Assembly: GCA_002418725.1 (NCBI GenBank)
Contig: DIER01000022.1
Span: 1-24,820, forward strand
Reading direction: 5' to 3'
Source of the DNA: Acholeplasmataceae bacterium UBA5769
GTDB taxonomy: Bacteria; Bacillota_I; Bacilli_A; Acholeplasmatales; Acholeplasmataceae
DNA length: 24,820 nucleotides
Part shown: positions 1 through 8,121 of the stretch, one piece after another
Layout: every line of letters begins with the position of its first letter
Position numbering within the stretch: position 1 is the first letter of the stretch
The notes under the pieces: generated by a model
What the model was told of the DNA's origin: nothing
Database searches by the model: none
Seen by the model: the letters and a program-made list of their open reading frames with translations, nothing else
Made by a program: the position numbers and the translations under genes

Positions 1-29
1 CGCACTCTCCCTGTCGGGCGTGCTTTTTT

Positions 30-59
30 ATTCTACCACTTACAAACTACGTTTGTCAA
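30..59 (-). promoter_or_regulatory. Predicted leftward promoter with overlapping palindrome
   Basis: On the minus strand there is a -35 TTGACA (54-59) and a -10 TAGAAT (30-35) separated by 18 bases, so transcription would start near base 23 and leave the window to the left. A perfect inverted repeat, ACAAAC-tac-GTTTGT (42-56), sits between the two boxes and touches the -35, as a repressor operator would. The RNA would begin with a GCAC/GTGC-closed hairpin. The same hairpin followed by T7 (23-29) could instead be a terminator for a rightward gene ending left of the window. Confidence 0.5.
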
Positions 60-133
60 CACTTAAATCGACTTTTTTGATTTTCATGTTTTCAGCGGTT
101 CTTGGTGCTTCCCTTTTGGGAGCGACCTTTATC

Positions 134-162
134 ATTCTATCTTATTTAAAAATGAAAGTCAA
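134..162 (-). promoter_or_regulatory. Predicted second leftward promoter
   Basis: The minus strand shows -35 TTGACT (157-162), a 17-base spacer and -10 TAGAAT (134-139). The start would fall near base 127, exactly where a small imperfect hairpin (104-127, GGU..GCU.CCC-AAAA-GGG.AGC.ACC) begins. I see no convincing gene in 1-290 on either strand, so this interval is read as the promoter/leader region of the next gene to the left. Confidence 0.5.
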
Positions 163-265
163 TACTTTTGATAAGAAAATTTTCTGTTCTTTTTTTTATG
201 GTGATAATGGCTTAAAAAGGCTCTCAAAATACTCTCATCACTTGAATATCAAAGCATCTAAAATG

Positions 266-299
266 AAAGAAAAAAGAAAGGGATGAGGTGTCATCCCTT
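266..299 (-). terminator. Rho-independent terminator after rseP
   Basis: Reading leftward, a nine-base-pair stem (291-299 with 278-286, four-base loop at 287-290) is followed by a T-rich run. The stem includes the rseP TGA stop codon. It closes the long rpsB-to-rseP cluster. Confidence 0.85.
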
Positions 300-1865
300 A
301 ATTAACCTAAGTATATCGTTATATGTCACGAAGATAAACAAGCCAATGAGGAGGAAGAACATCACGTTATTGATGGTGTTCTCCAACTTTCTGTTGAGTG
401 GTTTTCTAGTCACCGCTTCTATACCAAGGAAAACAAGTCTTCCTCCATCAAGTGCGGGGATGGGCAATAAATTAAGTAAACCAATGTTAATTGAAAGAAA
501 TGCTGTGAAACCTAGAATGGATAAGAAACCTTGACTTGTTGTTTGTGAAACAAGACTGAAGATTCCCACAGGACCAGAAAGGTCACCAAGTCCTAAATTC
601 TCGCTTCGATCAAAGAGTAATCCTAAAGTGTTCAACACTTGCATCACGTTACTCCCAATGGAACGGAAGGGATAGGTTAGCGTATAACCTATATTGAATG
701 CTGATGTTGGTGATATCCCAATTTGAAATATGACACCTTGATAACCGAGTTTTTGTAGCGCTCGCTCACTGATTAAATCATAAGAGAGTGTCTTTAATGT
801 TTGATCTTCGACATCAAGATAGGTCACTTTGATCGTACCTGAAGTGTTGGTTTTAAAGAATGAAACGATATCATCCCAATCACTTATCGGAACGATGCCT
901 TGATTTTGTTCAAGGGAGACGATTCGATCACCAGCTTTCAAACCATTGTTTGCTGCCGCTCTACCATTTGCTCTACCAATCACCGGTGAATCACTATAGA
1001 TGGTACCATCTTCAGAAACATTGGAAATACCAGCGGTTTGAACGAGAACCCCGATGGGTAAATCGGTATAACTATAGGTCTGATTATCTCTTATATAAGA
1101 TAAGGAAAGATAAACGGATTGATTTGCTTGCATGGCTTGTGTTAAATCCGTCCAACTGTTAATCGTTTGTCCATTAATCATGGTGATAGAATCACCAGCT
1201 TCAAGTCCTATCGATTCAGCAGGTGTTGATGGACCAACATAGCTCACTTCACTGGAATCCAAATTAGGTTTAAACACAAAGAACCCAATAAAGAAAAACA
1301 AGACGAACGCTAAAACAAAATTCATGAACGGTCCAGCAAAAATAACCAAGAAGCGTTGCCATAGTGTTTTGCTTTCAAAACTTTTTTCACTTGGTGTAAT
1401 CCACATTTCTTTTACTTCTGATAAACGGTAGGTTGCATCTCTTAAAACTGGGAATTGTTTGATGATGCCATCGACTTCTAAATCAATAAACAATGGATCA
1501 AAATTCTTGCCGTATAGGTCATAGGCTCTGACGATGCCCATAAAATCACTTTCAACCGTATCCACCAAATTGATGTGTACCACTTGTCCTTGTTGATTAA
1601 GCTTCACACCAATGACTTGATCTTTTTTAATTAATGCATCGTTGACAGCTTCACCTGCCATCGAGACGTAACCACCTATCGGAATAGATCTGATGGAATA
1701 AATGGTTTCACCTTTTCGCTTTTGCCAAATGGCGGGTCCCATACCAATCGCAAATTCATGACATAAGATATTCGCTCGTTTGGCGAAAAAGAAATGCCCA
1801 AGTTCATGGATTAAAATGATGACCCCTAAAACGAGGATAAAGACAATAAGATTAAATAAAAACAT
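291..1865 (-). CDS. rseP: Site-2 zinc metalloprotease RseP/RasP with two PDZ domains
   Basis: Intramembrane protease of family M50B, which cleaves anti-sigma factors and remnant signal peptides within the membrane. The zinc-binding HELGH is at residues 20-24 in the first membrane segment, and the second metal-ligand motif LDGG is at about 472-475 in a C-terminal segment. Further hydrophobic segments lie near 171-197, 448-468 and 500-516. Two PDZ-like regions can be seen (about 205-280 and 290-365, each with a G.xAGDxI core), plus a long stretch (about 70-165) between the active-site helix and the second membrane segment. At 524 residues it is longer than the Bacillus RasP of about 420. The ATG is preceded by GAGGT. 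It follows dxr by three bases, in the order usual for Firmicutes. Substrates cannot be told from sequence. Confidence 0.95.
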   Translation of the reverse strand: MFLFNLIVFILVLGVIILIHELGHFFFAKRANILCHEFAIGMGPAIWQKRKGETIYSIRSIPIGGYVSMAGEAVNDALIKKDQVIGVKLNQQGQVVHINLVDTVESDFMGIVRAYDLYGKNFDPLFIDLEVDGIIKQFPVLRDATYRLSEVKEMWITPSEKSFESKTLWQRFLVIFAGPFMNFVLAFVLFFFIGFFVFKPNLDSSEVSYVGPSTPAESIGLEAGDSITMINGQTINSWTDLTQAMQANQSVYLSLSYIRDNQTYSYTDLPIGVLVQTAGISNVSEDGTIYSDSPVIGRANGRAAANNGLKAGDRIVSLEQNQGIVPISDWDDIVSFFKTNTSGTIKVTYLDVEDQTLKTLSYDLISERALQKLGYQGVIFQIGISPTSAFNIGYTLTYPFRSIGSNVMQVLNTLGLLFDRSENLGLGDLSGPVGIFSLVSQTTSQGFLSILGFTAFLSINIGLLNLLPIPALDGGRLVFLGIEAVTRKPLNRKLENTINNVMFFLLIGLFIFVTYNDILRLIKG

Positions 1866-1868
1866 AAA

Positions 1869-3005
1869 CTACCTCTTTTCATAACGCGTCAAGACCATGT
1901 GTTGGACTTCTTCGTTCGTTTTAATGATTTCATCTAATGAAGGTTCACTGTGATTGGGATAAGTATTCACGCTTTCTATCACAATGTTTTCAATATCTAA
2001 AAATGAAATGTCACCCTTTAAAAACAGTTTAACCGCTGCTTCGTTGGCTGCATTCATCACGGTGGGTAATAAACCACCTTGTTCTCCAACAAAGTATGCT
2101 AATTTGAGCAGTGGAAAACGTTCAAAATCCATCGGTGAAAAGTGAAGATCTTGCAAAGGCAACGGGTTTTGATATCTGGCTCTTTTCGGATAATGAAGTG
2201 CATATGCAATCGGGATACGCATATCCGATGATGACAGACTCGCTTTTACCGTGCCATCTTTAAAATAGACAAGACCATGAACAACAGATTCTCGATGCAA
2301 GATTGTTTCAATTTTTTCATAAGGGAGATGAAACAAATGGTGTGCTTCAATCACTTCAAGACCTTTGTTCATCATGGTTGCACTGTCAATCGTAATTTTA
2401 GCACCCATAGACCAGTTGGGATGCTTTAATGCATCTTCAACGGTAACATGTATTAAATCTTCTCTTCTCAAGTCACGGAAAGAACCGCCGCTTGCTGTAA
2501 TAACCATCTTGTCAATGTCTTCCACCATCTCACCACGAAGCAATTGCCATAAAGCTGAATGTTCACTATCAATGGGATAAAGATCAACATGATAGGTTTT
2601 AATGAGTTCATTGATGTGATCTCCTGCCATGACTAAAGTCTCTTTATTGGCTAGAGCAATATCTTTTCCTTGTTTGATAGCTTCAACGGTGGGCAATAAA
2701 CCCGCAGATCCTGATAGCGCATTGATAAATAAACCCGTTATCGGATAGGATGCCAAAGTTAATAAACCTTGTTCACCGTAAACGAACGTTATCTCTGGGT
2801 ATTTTTCTTTATATACTAAGCTATCTTTTTCTTGACGTAGGCAAACCAGGGTTGGTTTAAATCTGGATAAAATATCATGATTTAGCACATGATTCGAACC
2901 TAAACTTAATCCAATGATTTTAATAGATGGCATCGTTTGTTCGATGACATCAAGTGTCTGCGTACCGATCGATCCCGCAGCGCCTAAAAGATAAATACCT
3001 CTCAT
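1869..3005 (-). CDS. dxr: 1-Deoxy-D-xylulose 5-phosphate reductoisomerase
   Basis: Second enzyme of the MEP (non-mevalonate) isoprenoid pathway. It converts DXP to 2-C-methylerythritol 4-phosphate with NADPH in the cytosol. The N terminus carries a dinucleotide-binding GAAGSIG motif (residues 8-14; many homologs have GSTGSIG). Next come LANKETLV, the metal/substrate loop PIDSEHSALWQ, SGGSFR and the HPNWSMG...DSATMMNKGLE block, all diagnostic of the family. Length (378) is normal. The start ATG overlaps the cdsA TGA stop in an ATGA arrangement, so translation is probably coupled; no strong independent Shine-Dalgarno is visible. With uppS two genes upstream it implies that this organism makes polyprenyl carriers from MEP-derived precursors. 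Confidence 0.97.
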   Translation of the reverse strand: MRGIYLLGAAGSIGTQTLDVIEQTMPSIKIIGLSLGSNHVLNHDILSRFKPTLVCLRQEKDSLVYKEKYPEITFVYGEQGLLTLASYPITGLFINALSGSAGLLPTVEAIKQGKDIALANKETLVMAGDHINELIKTYHVDLYPIDSEHSALWQLLRGEMVEDIDKMVITASGGSFRDLRREDLIHVTVEDALKHPNWSMGAKITIDSATMMNKGLEVIEAHHLFHLPYEKIETILHRESVVHGLVYFKDGTVKASLSSSDMRIPIAYALHYPKRARYQNPLPLQDLHFSPMDFERFPLLKLAYFVGEQGGLLPTVMNAANEAAVKLFLKGDISFLDIENIVIESVNTYPNHSEPSLDEIIKTNEEVQHMVLTRYEKR

Positions 3006-3943
3006 AGGATGATGGCTGGGAATGCACGATAGATGAGTAAGAACACAGAGGTTAAAAACATCGCGACAAACAAGACAGAATCAAAACGATCGAGTAATCC
3101 GCCATGTCCAGGTAAAATCGTGCCAAAATCTTTGATGTTGTATGTTCGCTTGAGGCGAGATGCTACCAAATCACCGATTTGCGCAAAGATACTCCCAAGA
3201 AATGTGACAGGTACAATGATTAAGGCTTGTACCCATAATGGATTGCTTTCCCCAAGTGAGGAGAAATTATCGAGGAGCGTCAACTCTCCTGTTGCATTTA
3301 ACAGATTACCTAGCCATGTCCCGGGATAGAAAACATAACCATAAAATAAGGCGAATGATGATGCAATGATCGTTGCGAAAATCGTGCCAGCAATCGCACC
3401 TTCCCATGATTTCTTCGGTGAAATATGTGGTGCCATTTTATGTTTACCGTACTTCATACCGAAGATATAAGCGAAAATATCAGTTGCAGAGGTAATTAAG
3501 AATAAGTAAATGATGAACCGAACACCTAAAAAGCGTAAAATAACGATCGATGCTGCACCTAAACCAACATAATTGACGATGGTCAACGCTTTACCTACAT
3601 CTTCGCCATTAAAATCCCTAAAGAGCACTAAAAAGCTTAATAGTATCAAGGTAATGAGTGGAATGGTGATACTTAGTGCACCATTTGCTTCAAGTGGATT
3701 ATGGTTACCACTACCCAAAACCCCACCAACTGAAAAGAAGGTGCCTAGGGCAAGCAAGGAAATGCCAATCTTTGGCAAGAGCTGAAACTTCTTCTTGCTC
3801 TCATACATACGAATAAGTTCATGCGCTGTAATCAAAACGAAAAGAGACATCACGACTTGAAAGAGTTCAAGAAATATCTCGATACTGACAATAGGTATTA
3901 AAATGGCTGCGAGTACTAAGCCTGTAATCAAACGATCTTTCAT
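3002..3943 (-). CDS. cdsA: Phosphatidate cytidylyltransferase (CDP-diacylglycerol synthase)
   Basis: Integral membrane enzyme that makes CDP-diacylglycerol from phosphatidic acid and CTP, the branch point of phospholipid synthesis. The sequence is strongly hydrophobic throughout, with about seven to eight membrane segments. Near the C terminus it carries the family signature: S/L-KR, then K-D-F-G..PGHGG..DR.D (about residues 265-290). At 313 residues it is slightly longer than many homologs. A good Shine-Dalgarno (GGAGG) lies nine bases before the ATG, inside the end of uppS. The uppS stop and this ATG overlap as ATGA, and the next gene dxr overlaps likewise, so uppS-cdsA-dxr is a tightly coupled unit. 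Confidence 0.96.
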   Translation of the reverse strand: MKDRLITGLVLAAILIPIVSIEIFLELFQVVMSLFVLITAHELIRMYESKKKFQLLPKIGISLLALGTFFSVGGVLGSGNHNPLEANGALSITIPLITLILLSFLVLFRDFNGEDVGKALTIVNYVGLGAASIVILRFLGVRFIIYLFLITSATDIFAYIFGMKYGKHKMAPHISPKKSWEGAIAGTIFATIIASSFALFYGYVFYPGTWLGNLLNATGELTLLDNFSSLGESNPLWVQALIIVPVTFLGSIFAQIGDLVASRLKRTYNIKDFGTILPGHGGLLDRFDSVLFVAMFLTSVFLLIYRAFPAIIL

Positions 3944-4617
3944 GCGGATAATCCTCCAAAACGACGCTGTCTTTTCTGATAATTTTTCAATGCTTTTACC
4001 AACTGCTTTTCATTAAATGCTGGCCAGTGCACCTTGGTAAAGTAAAACTCTGCGTAGGATACTTGCCAAAGCAAGAAATTAGATAAACGCATTTCTCCAC
4101 TGGTACGGATTAAGAGATCGACCGGTTCTTTAACCATTAAAGCCTTTTCGATGGTTTCTTTCGTTGCAGGTTTTTCAATGCGATTAAATGCCGTAATCAA
4201 CTCATCATATGCACCATAGTCAATACAGATGGTTAATTCAAATCCCTCATGTTTGGCTGTTAAGTGCTCGATTTCTTCCATCACTTCCAGAAGTTCTTTA
4301 GAAAAACGATCTCTACGTCCTGCAAATGTAATCTTATAGTCTAATTCATGTATTCGATGTTTGTTTTCATGATACATTTCAATAGGTTTTGTCATCAAAT
4401 AGGATACTTCATCTTCGGGTCTTTTCCAATTTTCCGTCGAAAAAGCATAAACTGACAACTTTTTAATCCCATGTTTTTTTGCTGCTGCAGCCACTGTAAA
4501 CAAATTTCTTCCGCCCATATAATGACCAAAAGAACGTGGTTGACCTAATTTTTTTGCCCAGCGCCCATTACCATCCAAAATGATGGCGACATGAGATGGA
4601 ATGTTTGTTATTTTCAT
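3940..4617 (-). CDS. uppS: Isoprenyl diphosphate synthase, cis type (undecaprenyl-PP synthase family)
   Basis: Cytosolic cis-prenyltransferase that elongates farnesyl diphosphate with isopentenyl diphosphate to a long polyprenyl carrier. The N terminus shows the catalytic-Asp motif H-V-A-I-I-L-D-G-N-G-R-W (about residues 8-19 from this start). The IRTSGE motif and the C-terminal WP.F block are also present. The usual NYGGR.E element is altered to DYGAYDE. I chose the ATG at 4617 because the family normally starts a few residues before IPxHVAI; a GTG at 4641 would add eight residues. Neither start has a clear ribosome site. It has its own predicted promoter upstream and overlaps cdsA. If the host is wall-less, the carrier product would serve glycolipid/glycan or other lipid-linked pathways; that is inference. 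Confidence 0.93.
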   Translation of the reverse strand: MKITNIPSHVAIILDGNGRWAKKLGQPRSFGHYMGGRNLFTVAAAAKKHGIKKLSVYAFSTENWKRPEDEVSYLMTKPIEMYHENKHRIHELDYKITFAGRRDRFSKELLEVMEEIEHLTAKHEGFELTICIDYGAYDELITAFNRIEKPATKETIEKALMVKEPVDLLIRTSGEMRLSNFLLWQVSYAEFYFTKVHWPAFNEKQLVKALKNYQKRQRRFGGLSA

Positions 4618-4681
4618 GGTATGCGTCTTTCGACTTTTCACCCCAACTTATCTATAGAGTCACTTACTTCTATCTTTCATC

Positions 4682-4727
4682 ATTATACATGATTTTTCAC
4701 TTTCTTGGGTAGTGAAAACACTGTTTT
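4682..4727 (-). promoter_or_regulatory. Predicted uppS promoter with overlapping inverted repeats
   Basis: A minus-strand -10 TATAAT lies at 4682-4687; the -35 is poor. Directly upstream are two overlapping palindromes: TTTTCAC/GTGAAAA (4694-4700 and 4712-4718) and AAAACA-c-TGTTTT (4715-4727). Their position over the -35 is typical of an operator. This would let uppS-cdsA-dxr-rseP be transcribed separately from the ribosomal genes after the frr terminator. Confidence 0.45.
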
Positions 4728-4767
4728 ACATATTTCACGAAGTGGCAATCACTTCTTTCTTATATAG

Positions 4768-4797
4768 AAAAAACTGCACACCCAGAAGGTCTGCAGT
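4768..4797 (-). terminator. Rho-independent terminator after frr
   Basis: Reading leftward, ACTGCA (4797-4792) pairs with TGCAGT (4778-4773), with an inner ACC/GGT extension, and is followed by a run of Ts. It lies seven bases after the frr stop. Confidence 0.85.
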
Positions 4798-4804
4798 TAA
4801 GGAT

Positions 4805-5362
4805 CTAAATCTTGAGTAAATCTTCTGATTTATCTTTGACTTCTTCATCAATTTTTTTAACAAACGTATCGGTTAATTCTTGTACATCTTGTAGATAACC
4901 CTTTTCATCGTCTTCAGGTAAACTGAGACGCTTGATGTGTTCATTGCCATCGCGACGAACATTTCTGACGCCTACTTTTGCATGCTCACCAAGTTTTTCC
5001 ACTTCTTTGACAAGATCTCTACGTCTTTGTTCTGTGAGTGGTGGCAAAATCATACGTAAACCTACACCATCGTTTTGAGGGTTAATCCCAATGTCTGATG
5101 CCTGAATTGCATGTTCAATTGCTTTAAGCACTGAACGATCAAAAGGTTTAATGTAGAGTTGTGTTGCCTCGGGTACTGAAACGGCAGCCACTTGTTTTAA
5201 AGGTGTTTCTGCGCCATAGTATTCAATGGTAATACGGTCAAGGATTGCTGGATTTGCACGTCCGGTACGAATCGATGCAAATTCTTTTCTCATGACGTCT
5301 ACCGTTTTGGACATATGGTCTTCACATTCCATTAAAATCATATCAGCTTGTTCATGATTCAT
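4805..5362 (-). CDS. frr: Ribosome recycling factor
   Basis: Cytosolic translation factor that, with EF-G, splits the post-termination ribosome. Length (185) is exactly that of the family. Characteristic blocks are visible: the RTGRANP...L..I.VEYYG-like segment near residues 31-50, PF D.S..K.IE.AI in the middle, and the LTEQRR..LVK...E..K..VRN.RRD block (about 108-140). Its ATG follows the pyrH TAA immediately, and its Shine-Dalgarno (GGAGG) is inside the pyrH 3' end. This is the standard tsf-pyrH-frr arrangement. Confidence 0.98.
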   Translation of the reverse strand: MNHEQADMILMECEDHMSKTVDVMRKEFASIRTGRANPAILDRITIEYYGAETPLKQVAAVSVPEATQLYIKPFDRSVLKAIEHAIQASDIGINPQNDGVGLRMILPPLTEQRRRDLVKEVEKLGEHAKVGVRNVRRDGNEHIKRLSLPEDDEKGYLQDVQELTDTFVKKIDEEVKDKSEDLLKI

Positions 5363-6079
5363 TTATTTTTCCTCCCATTTCACTAATGTTCCGATTGGTT
5401 CTTGTAACACAGCTTTTTTCATGTTGCCATGTGTATTCATGTTGAAGACAAGAATATCAATCTTATTTTCACGGCAAATGGATGCTGCGGTTTGATCCAT
5501 CACGGCTAATTTTTGTTGCAAGACTTGTTCTTGCGAGAGTTCGGTAAACATGGTTGCATCCTGATGTTTTCTTGGGTCTTTGTTATAGACACCTTCAACA
5601 CCATTCTTGGCCATCAGAATAATATCTGCATTCAGTTCAGCTGCACGGAGTGCTGCTGCTGTGTCAGTTGAGAAGAAAGGTGATCCCGTGCCACCAGCAA
5701 AGATGAGAACACGGCCCTTTTCGAAATGACGCATCGCGCGTCTTCGAATATAAGGTTCTGCAACTGCAGAAATGGGTAGAACAGTCATGACACGTGATGG
5801 AACCATAATGGATTCTAATGCATCTTGAAGGGCTAAGCTATTCATGATTGTTCCAAGCATCCCCATATAGTCTGCTTGTGCACGGTCCATGCCTAACTCT
5901 TCACCTGTTTTACCACGCCAGAGATTTCCGGCTCCAACGACAATACCTACTTGAACACCGAGCTCATATATTTCCTTGATTTCGGTGGCAATTCCCTTAA
6001 CGGTCAGTGGATGGATCCCGTAAGTTCCATTCCCCTTTAGTGCTTCACCACTTAATTTTAAAATGACTCTCTGGTACAT
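5363..6079 (-). CDS. pyrH: UMP kinase (hexameric, PyrH type)
   Basis: Phosphorylates UMP to UDP with ATP, feeding RNA and sugar-nucleotide synthesis. The amino-acid-kinase fold is evident: ILKLSGEAL at the N terminus, VVGAGN.WRG, the DYMGMLGT.MN.LALQDALE block, and GTGSPFFSTDTAAALRA. The start at 6079 (MYQRVILK) is taken because GGGAG lies eight bases upstream and homologs begin there; a GTG three codons earlier is less likely. From this start it is 238 residues, normal for the family. It sits 26 bases after tsf and abuts frr. Confidence 0.97.
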   Translation of the reverse strand: MYQRVILKLSGEALKGNGTYGIHPLTVKGIATEIKEIYELGVQVGIVVGAGNLWRGKTGEELGMDRAQADYMGMLGTIMNSLALQDALESIMVPSRVMTVLPISAVAEPYIRRRAMRHFEKGRVLIFAGGTGSPFFSTDTAAALRAAELNADIILMAKNGVEGVYNKDPRKHQDATMFTELSQEQVLQQKLAVMDQTAASICRENKIDILVFNMNTHGNMKKAVLQEPIGTLVKWEEK

Positions 6080-6105
6080 ATGCCACACTCCCGGGAAAGA
6101 TTTTT

Positions 6106-6981
6106 TTACTTACGAACTTGAGCCATAACTTCAGCTGCGAAATCTTCTTCCTTTTTCTCGATGCCTTCGCCAACTTCTAAGCGAATGAAGTTTAAGACTT
6201 GATTCTTGTTGCTCTTTAAGTATTCACTTACTTTGACGTCTGGATCTTTAACAAATCCTTGATCAACTAAACAAATATCTTGGAGGTATTTATTCAAACG
6301 ACCGATGACCATTTTGTCAACGATGTTTGCAGGTTTTCCTTCTTGAAGTGCTTGTTGTGTTAACACATGTCTTTCATGTTCTAAAGTTTCTTGATCGACT
6401 TGTGTGCGGTCTAAGTATAGTGGTTTTTGTGCAGCAACATGCATCGCAATGTCTTTCGCAACGTCATCATTTTCAGCTTGTAGTAATGCCAAGACTGCAA
6501 TACGACCGCCCATGTGCTTGTAAGCACCAAAACCTTGTCCATCTGCTTTAGTCACACGCGTTACACGACGTAATGATATTTTTTCACCGATGGTTGCAGT
6601 TGCGTCTGCAAGTAAGATCTCAATGGTTTTACCATCTACTAAAACTTGTAGTGCTTCAGCATCTGTCTTAACATTGGTATGCACTAATGCTTGTCCAACG
6701 GTATCGATTAATGCTAAGAACTGCGTATTTTTTGCAACGAAGTCTGTTTCAGAGTTAAGTTCGAAAATGACTGCTTCATTTCCCTCTACTAAAACTGAAC
6801 ATAAACCTTCTGCTGCAACTCTGCTAGCTTTTTTAGCTGCTTTTGCAATACCTTTTTCTCTTAAATAATCAATTGCTAATTCCATATCGCCATTGGTATG
6901 TTCCAAGGCACCTTTGCAGTCCATCATACCTGCGCCAGTTTTTTCTCTTAATTCTTTTACCATAAGTGCAGTAATTGCCAT
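6106..6981 (-). CDS. tsf: Translation elongation factor Ts
   Basis: Nucleotide-exchange factor for EF-Tu in the cytosol. The N-terminal UBA-like domain has the family signature V.ELR..TGAGMMDCK.AL (residues 7-26), then the core with SETDFVAKN (about 75-83) and the C-terminal dimerisation region. The start at 6981 (MAITALM) is chosen because GGAGG (6990-6994) is eight bases upstream; a start at 7005 would swallow this site. 291 residues is normal. A hairpin and a -10-like TATAAT separate it from rpsB, so its level may be set partly independently. Confidence 0.97.
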   Translation of the reverse strand: MAITALMVKELREKTGAGMMDCKGALEHTNGDMELAIDYLREKGIAKAAKKASRVAAEGLCSVLVEGNEAVIFELNSETDFVAKNTQFLALIDTVGQALVHTNVKTDAEALQVLVDGKTIEILLADATATIGEKISLRRVTRVTKADGQGFGAYKHMGGRIAVLALLQAENDDVAKDIAMHVAAQKPLYLDRTQVDQETLEHERHVLTQQALQEGKPANIVDKMVIGRLNKYLQDICLVDQGFVKDPDVKVSEYLKSNKNQVLNFIRLEVGEGIEKKEEDFAAEVMAQVRK

Positions 6982-7009
6982 ATGTAAATCCTCCTTTAGG
7001 TTCACTTAT

Positions 7010-7056
7010 ATTATACGTTATTTTTTTAAAAATAAAGGGGATAGTTTATCCCCTTT
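7010..7056 (-). terminator. Hairpin between rpsB and tsf (attenuator-type terminator), with possible tsf -10
   Basis: Reading leftward, an AAAGGGGATA stem pairs across a three-base loop with TATCCCCTTT (7056-7047 with 7043-7034) and is followed by a T-rich run. A TATAAT (7015-7010) just downstream could start a short tsf transcript, although its -35 would lie in the hairpin and is weak. Partial termination here would make rpsB exceed tsf. Confidence 0.65.
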
Positions 7057-7064
7057 TAGCATTT

Positions 7065-8015
7065 TTATTTGAGTGCGTCAATGAGTTCTGCTTTTTTAAG
7101 GGTTGAAGTACCGGTAAGACCACGTTCTTTTGCAAGTGTACGTAGTTCAGCAACAGTCATTGCCTCAAGTTCTTCTGCAGTTTGAGTTTGAGGAGCCGCT
7201 TGTTCAACAACTACTTCTTTAACTTCTTCAACAACAGGTTCAACTACAGCTTCTTTTTGTCTCGCTGGTCTTTCAGTTCTTTCACGTCTTGGAGCTGCTG
7301 AAGTGATAGGTTCATCTTCGAACTTCTCAACAACACCACCTTGTGCTTCAATGACAGCATTACCCATCACCCAAGTGATTAATTTCACAGCGCGAATCGC
7401 GTCATCGTTTGCAGGGATAATGTAATCCACATCATCTGGATCACAGTTTGTATCCACGATACCAAATACTTTAATGTTTAATTTGCGTGCTTCGCGAATG
7501 GCATTGATTTCTTTACGTGGGTCAACAATGAAGATGGCTTCTGGAACTTTCTTCATGTCTTTAATACCGCCTAAGAACTTTTCGAGTCTTTCGCGTTCAT
7601 GCTTTAATTGTTGAACTTCTTTCTTTGGAAGCTTTTCAAATACACCATCTGTTTCCATCTTGTAGAGATCTTGTAATCTCTTAATTCTTCTTCTGATGGT
7701 CTTGAAGTTAGTGAGTGTTCCACCTAACCATCTTTGGTCAACATAGAATTGACCTGTACGTGCTGCTTCTTCTTTTACTGCTTCTTGTGCTTGTTTCTTC
7801 GTACCGATGAAAAGTACCTTTCCACCATCTTGTACGATATTGAAAAGTGCTTGATAAGCCTTTTCGATTTCTTCAGCTGTCTTCTTTAAGTCAATGATAT
7901 AAATACCATTGCGAGCAGTGAAGATGTAGGGTGCCATTTTAGGATTCCAACGACGTGTTGCATGTCCGAAATGTACGCCTGATTCTAATAATTGTTTCAT
8001 TGAAACGACTGCCAT
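7065..8015 (-). CDS. rpsB: 30S ribosomal protein S2 with Rho_N/SAP-like C-terminal extension
   Basis: Small-subunit ribosomal protein. Residues 1-232 are a standard S2 core: M..LLE.GVHFGH.TRRWNPKM.PYIF, FIGTKKQA, QRWLGGTLTNF, VDP.KE..A..EA..L and the aspartate-rich D.NCDPD.VDY.IP segment. Residues 233-283 form a low-complexity linker rich in E, V, A, P and R. Residues 284-316 resemble the roughly 35-residue helical Rho_N/SAP type domain (M.VAELR.LAK.RGL.G.S.LKKAELIDAL). At 316 residues it is about 70 longer than Bacillus S2. ATG with AGGAG upstream; own promoter and structured leader precede it. The core assignment is certain; the extension is a resemblance. Confidence 0.97.
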   Translation of the reverse strand: MAVVSMKQLLESGVHFGHATRRWNPKMAPYIFTARNGIYIIDLKKTAEEIEKAYQALFNIVQDGGKVLFIGTKKQAQEAVKEEAARTGQFYVDQRWLGGTLTNFKTIRRRIKRLQDLYKMETDGVFEKLPKKEVQQLKHERERLEKFLGGIKDMKKVPEAIFIVDPRKEINAIREARKLNIKVFGIVDTNCDPDDVDYIIPANDDAIRAVKLITWVMGNAVIEAQGGVVEKFEDEPITSAAPRRERTERPARQKEAVVEPVVEEVKEVVVEQAAPQTQTAEELEAMTVAELRTLAKERGLTGTSTLKKAELIDALK

Positions 8016-8115
8016 GTTTAAAATCTCCTTTTCGTTTTTTCTTCTGCATCACTATGTATCAACCACCCGAAGGCACTTGGTTGACCAAACATGATACATG
8101 CTTATTTTCATAGCC
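8016..8115 (-). promoter_or_regulatory. Structured 5' leader of rpsB (candidate S2 autoregulatory leader)
   Basis: The roughly 100-base leader holds a hairpin at 8054-8099. ATGTATCA pairs with TGATACAT, continuing through AACCA/TGGTT beyond an asymmetric bulge, to a GCC-TTCG-GGT cap. rpsB is autoregulated through its leader in several bacteria, so an S2-binding site is a reasonable reading, but I cannot match it to a named family by eye. Confidence 0.5.
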
Positions 8116-8121
8116 TTACTA

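Noticed and set aside
40..87. Leftward 15-codon frame (MKIKK...) that could be a leader peptide
   Set aside because: No ribosome-binding site before the ATG and no regulatory codon run; likely chance.
20..286. Rightward 88-residue open frame at the left edge
   Set aside because: Starts inside a hairpin/T run, has no ribosome site and overlaps two predicted leftward promoters; its composition is that of AT-rich intergenic DNA.
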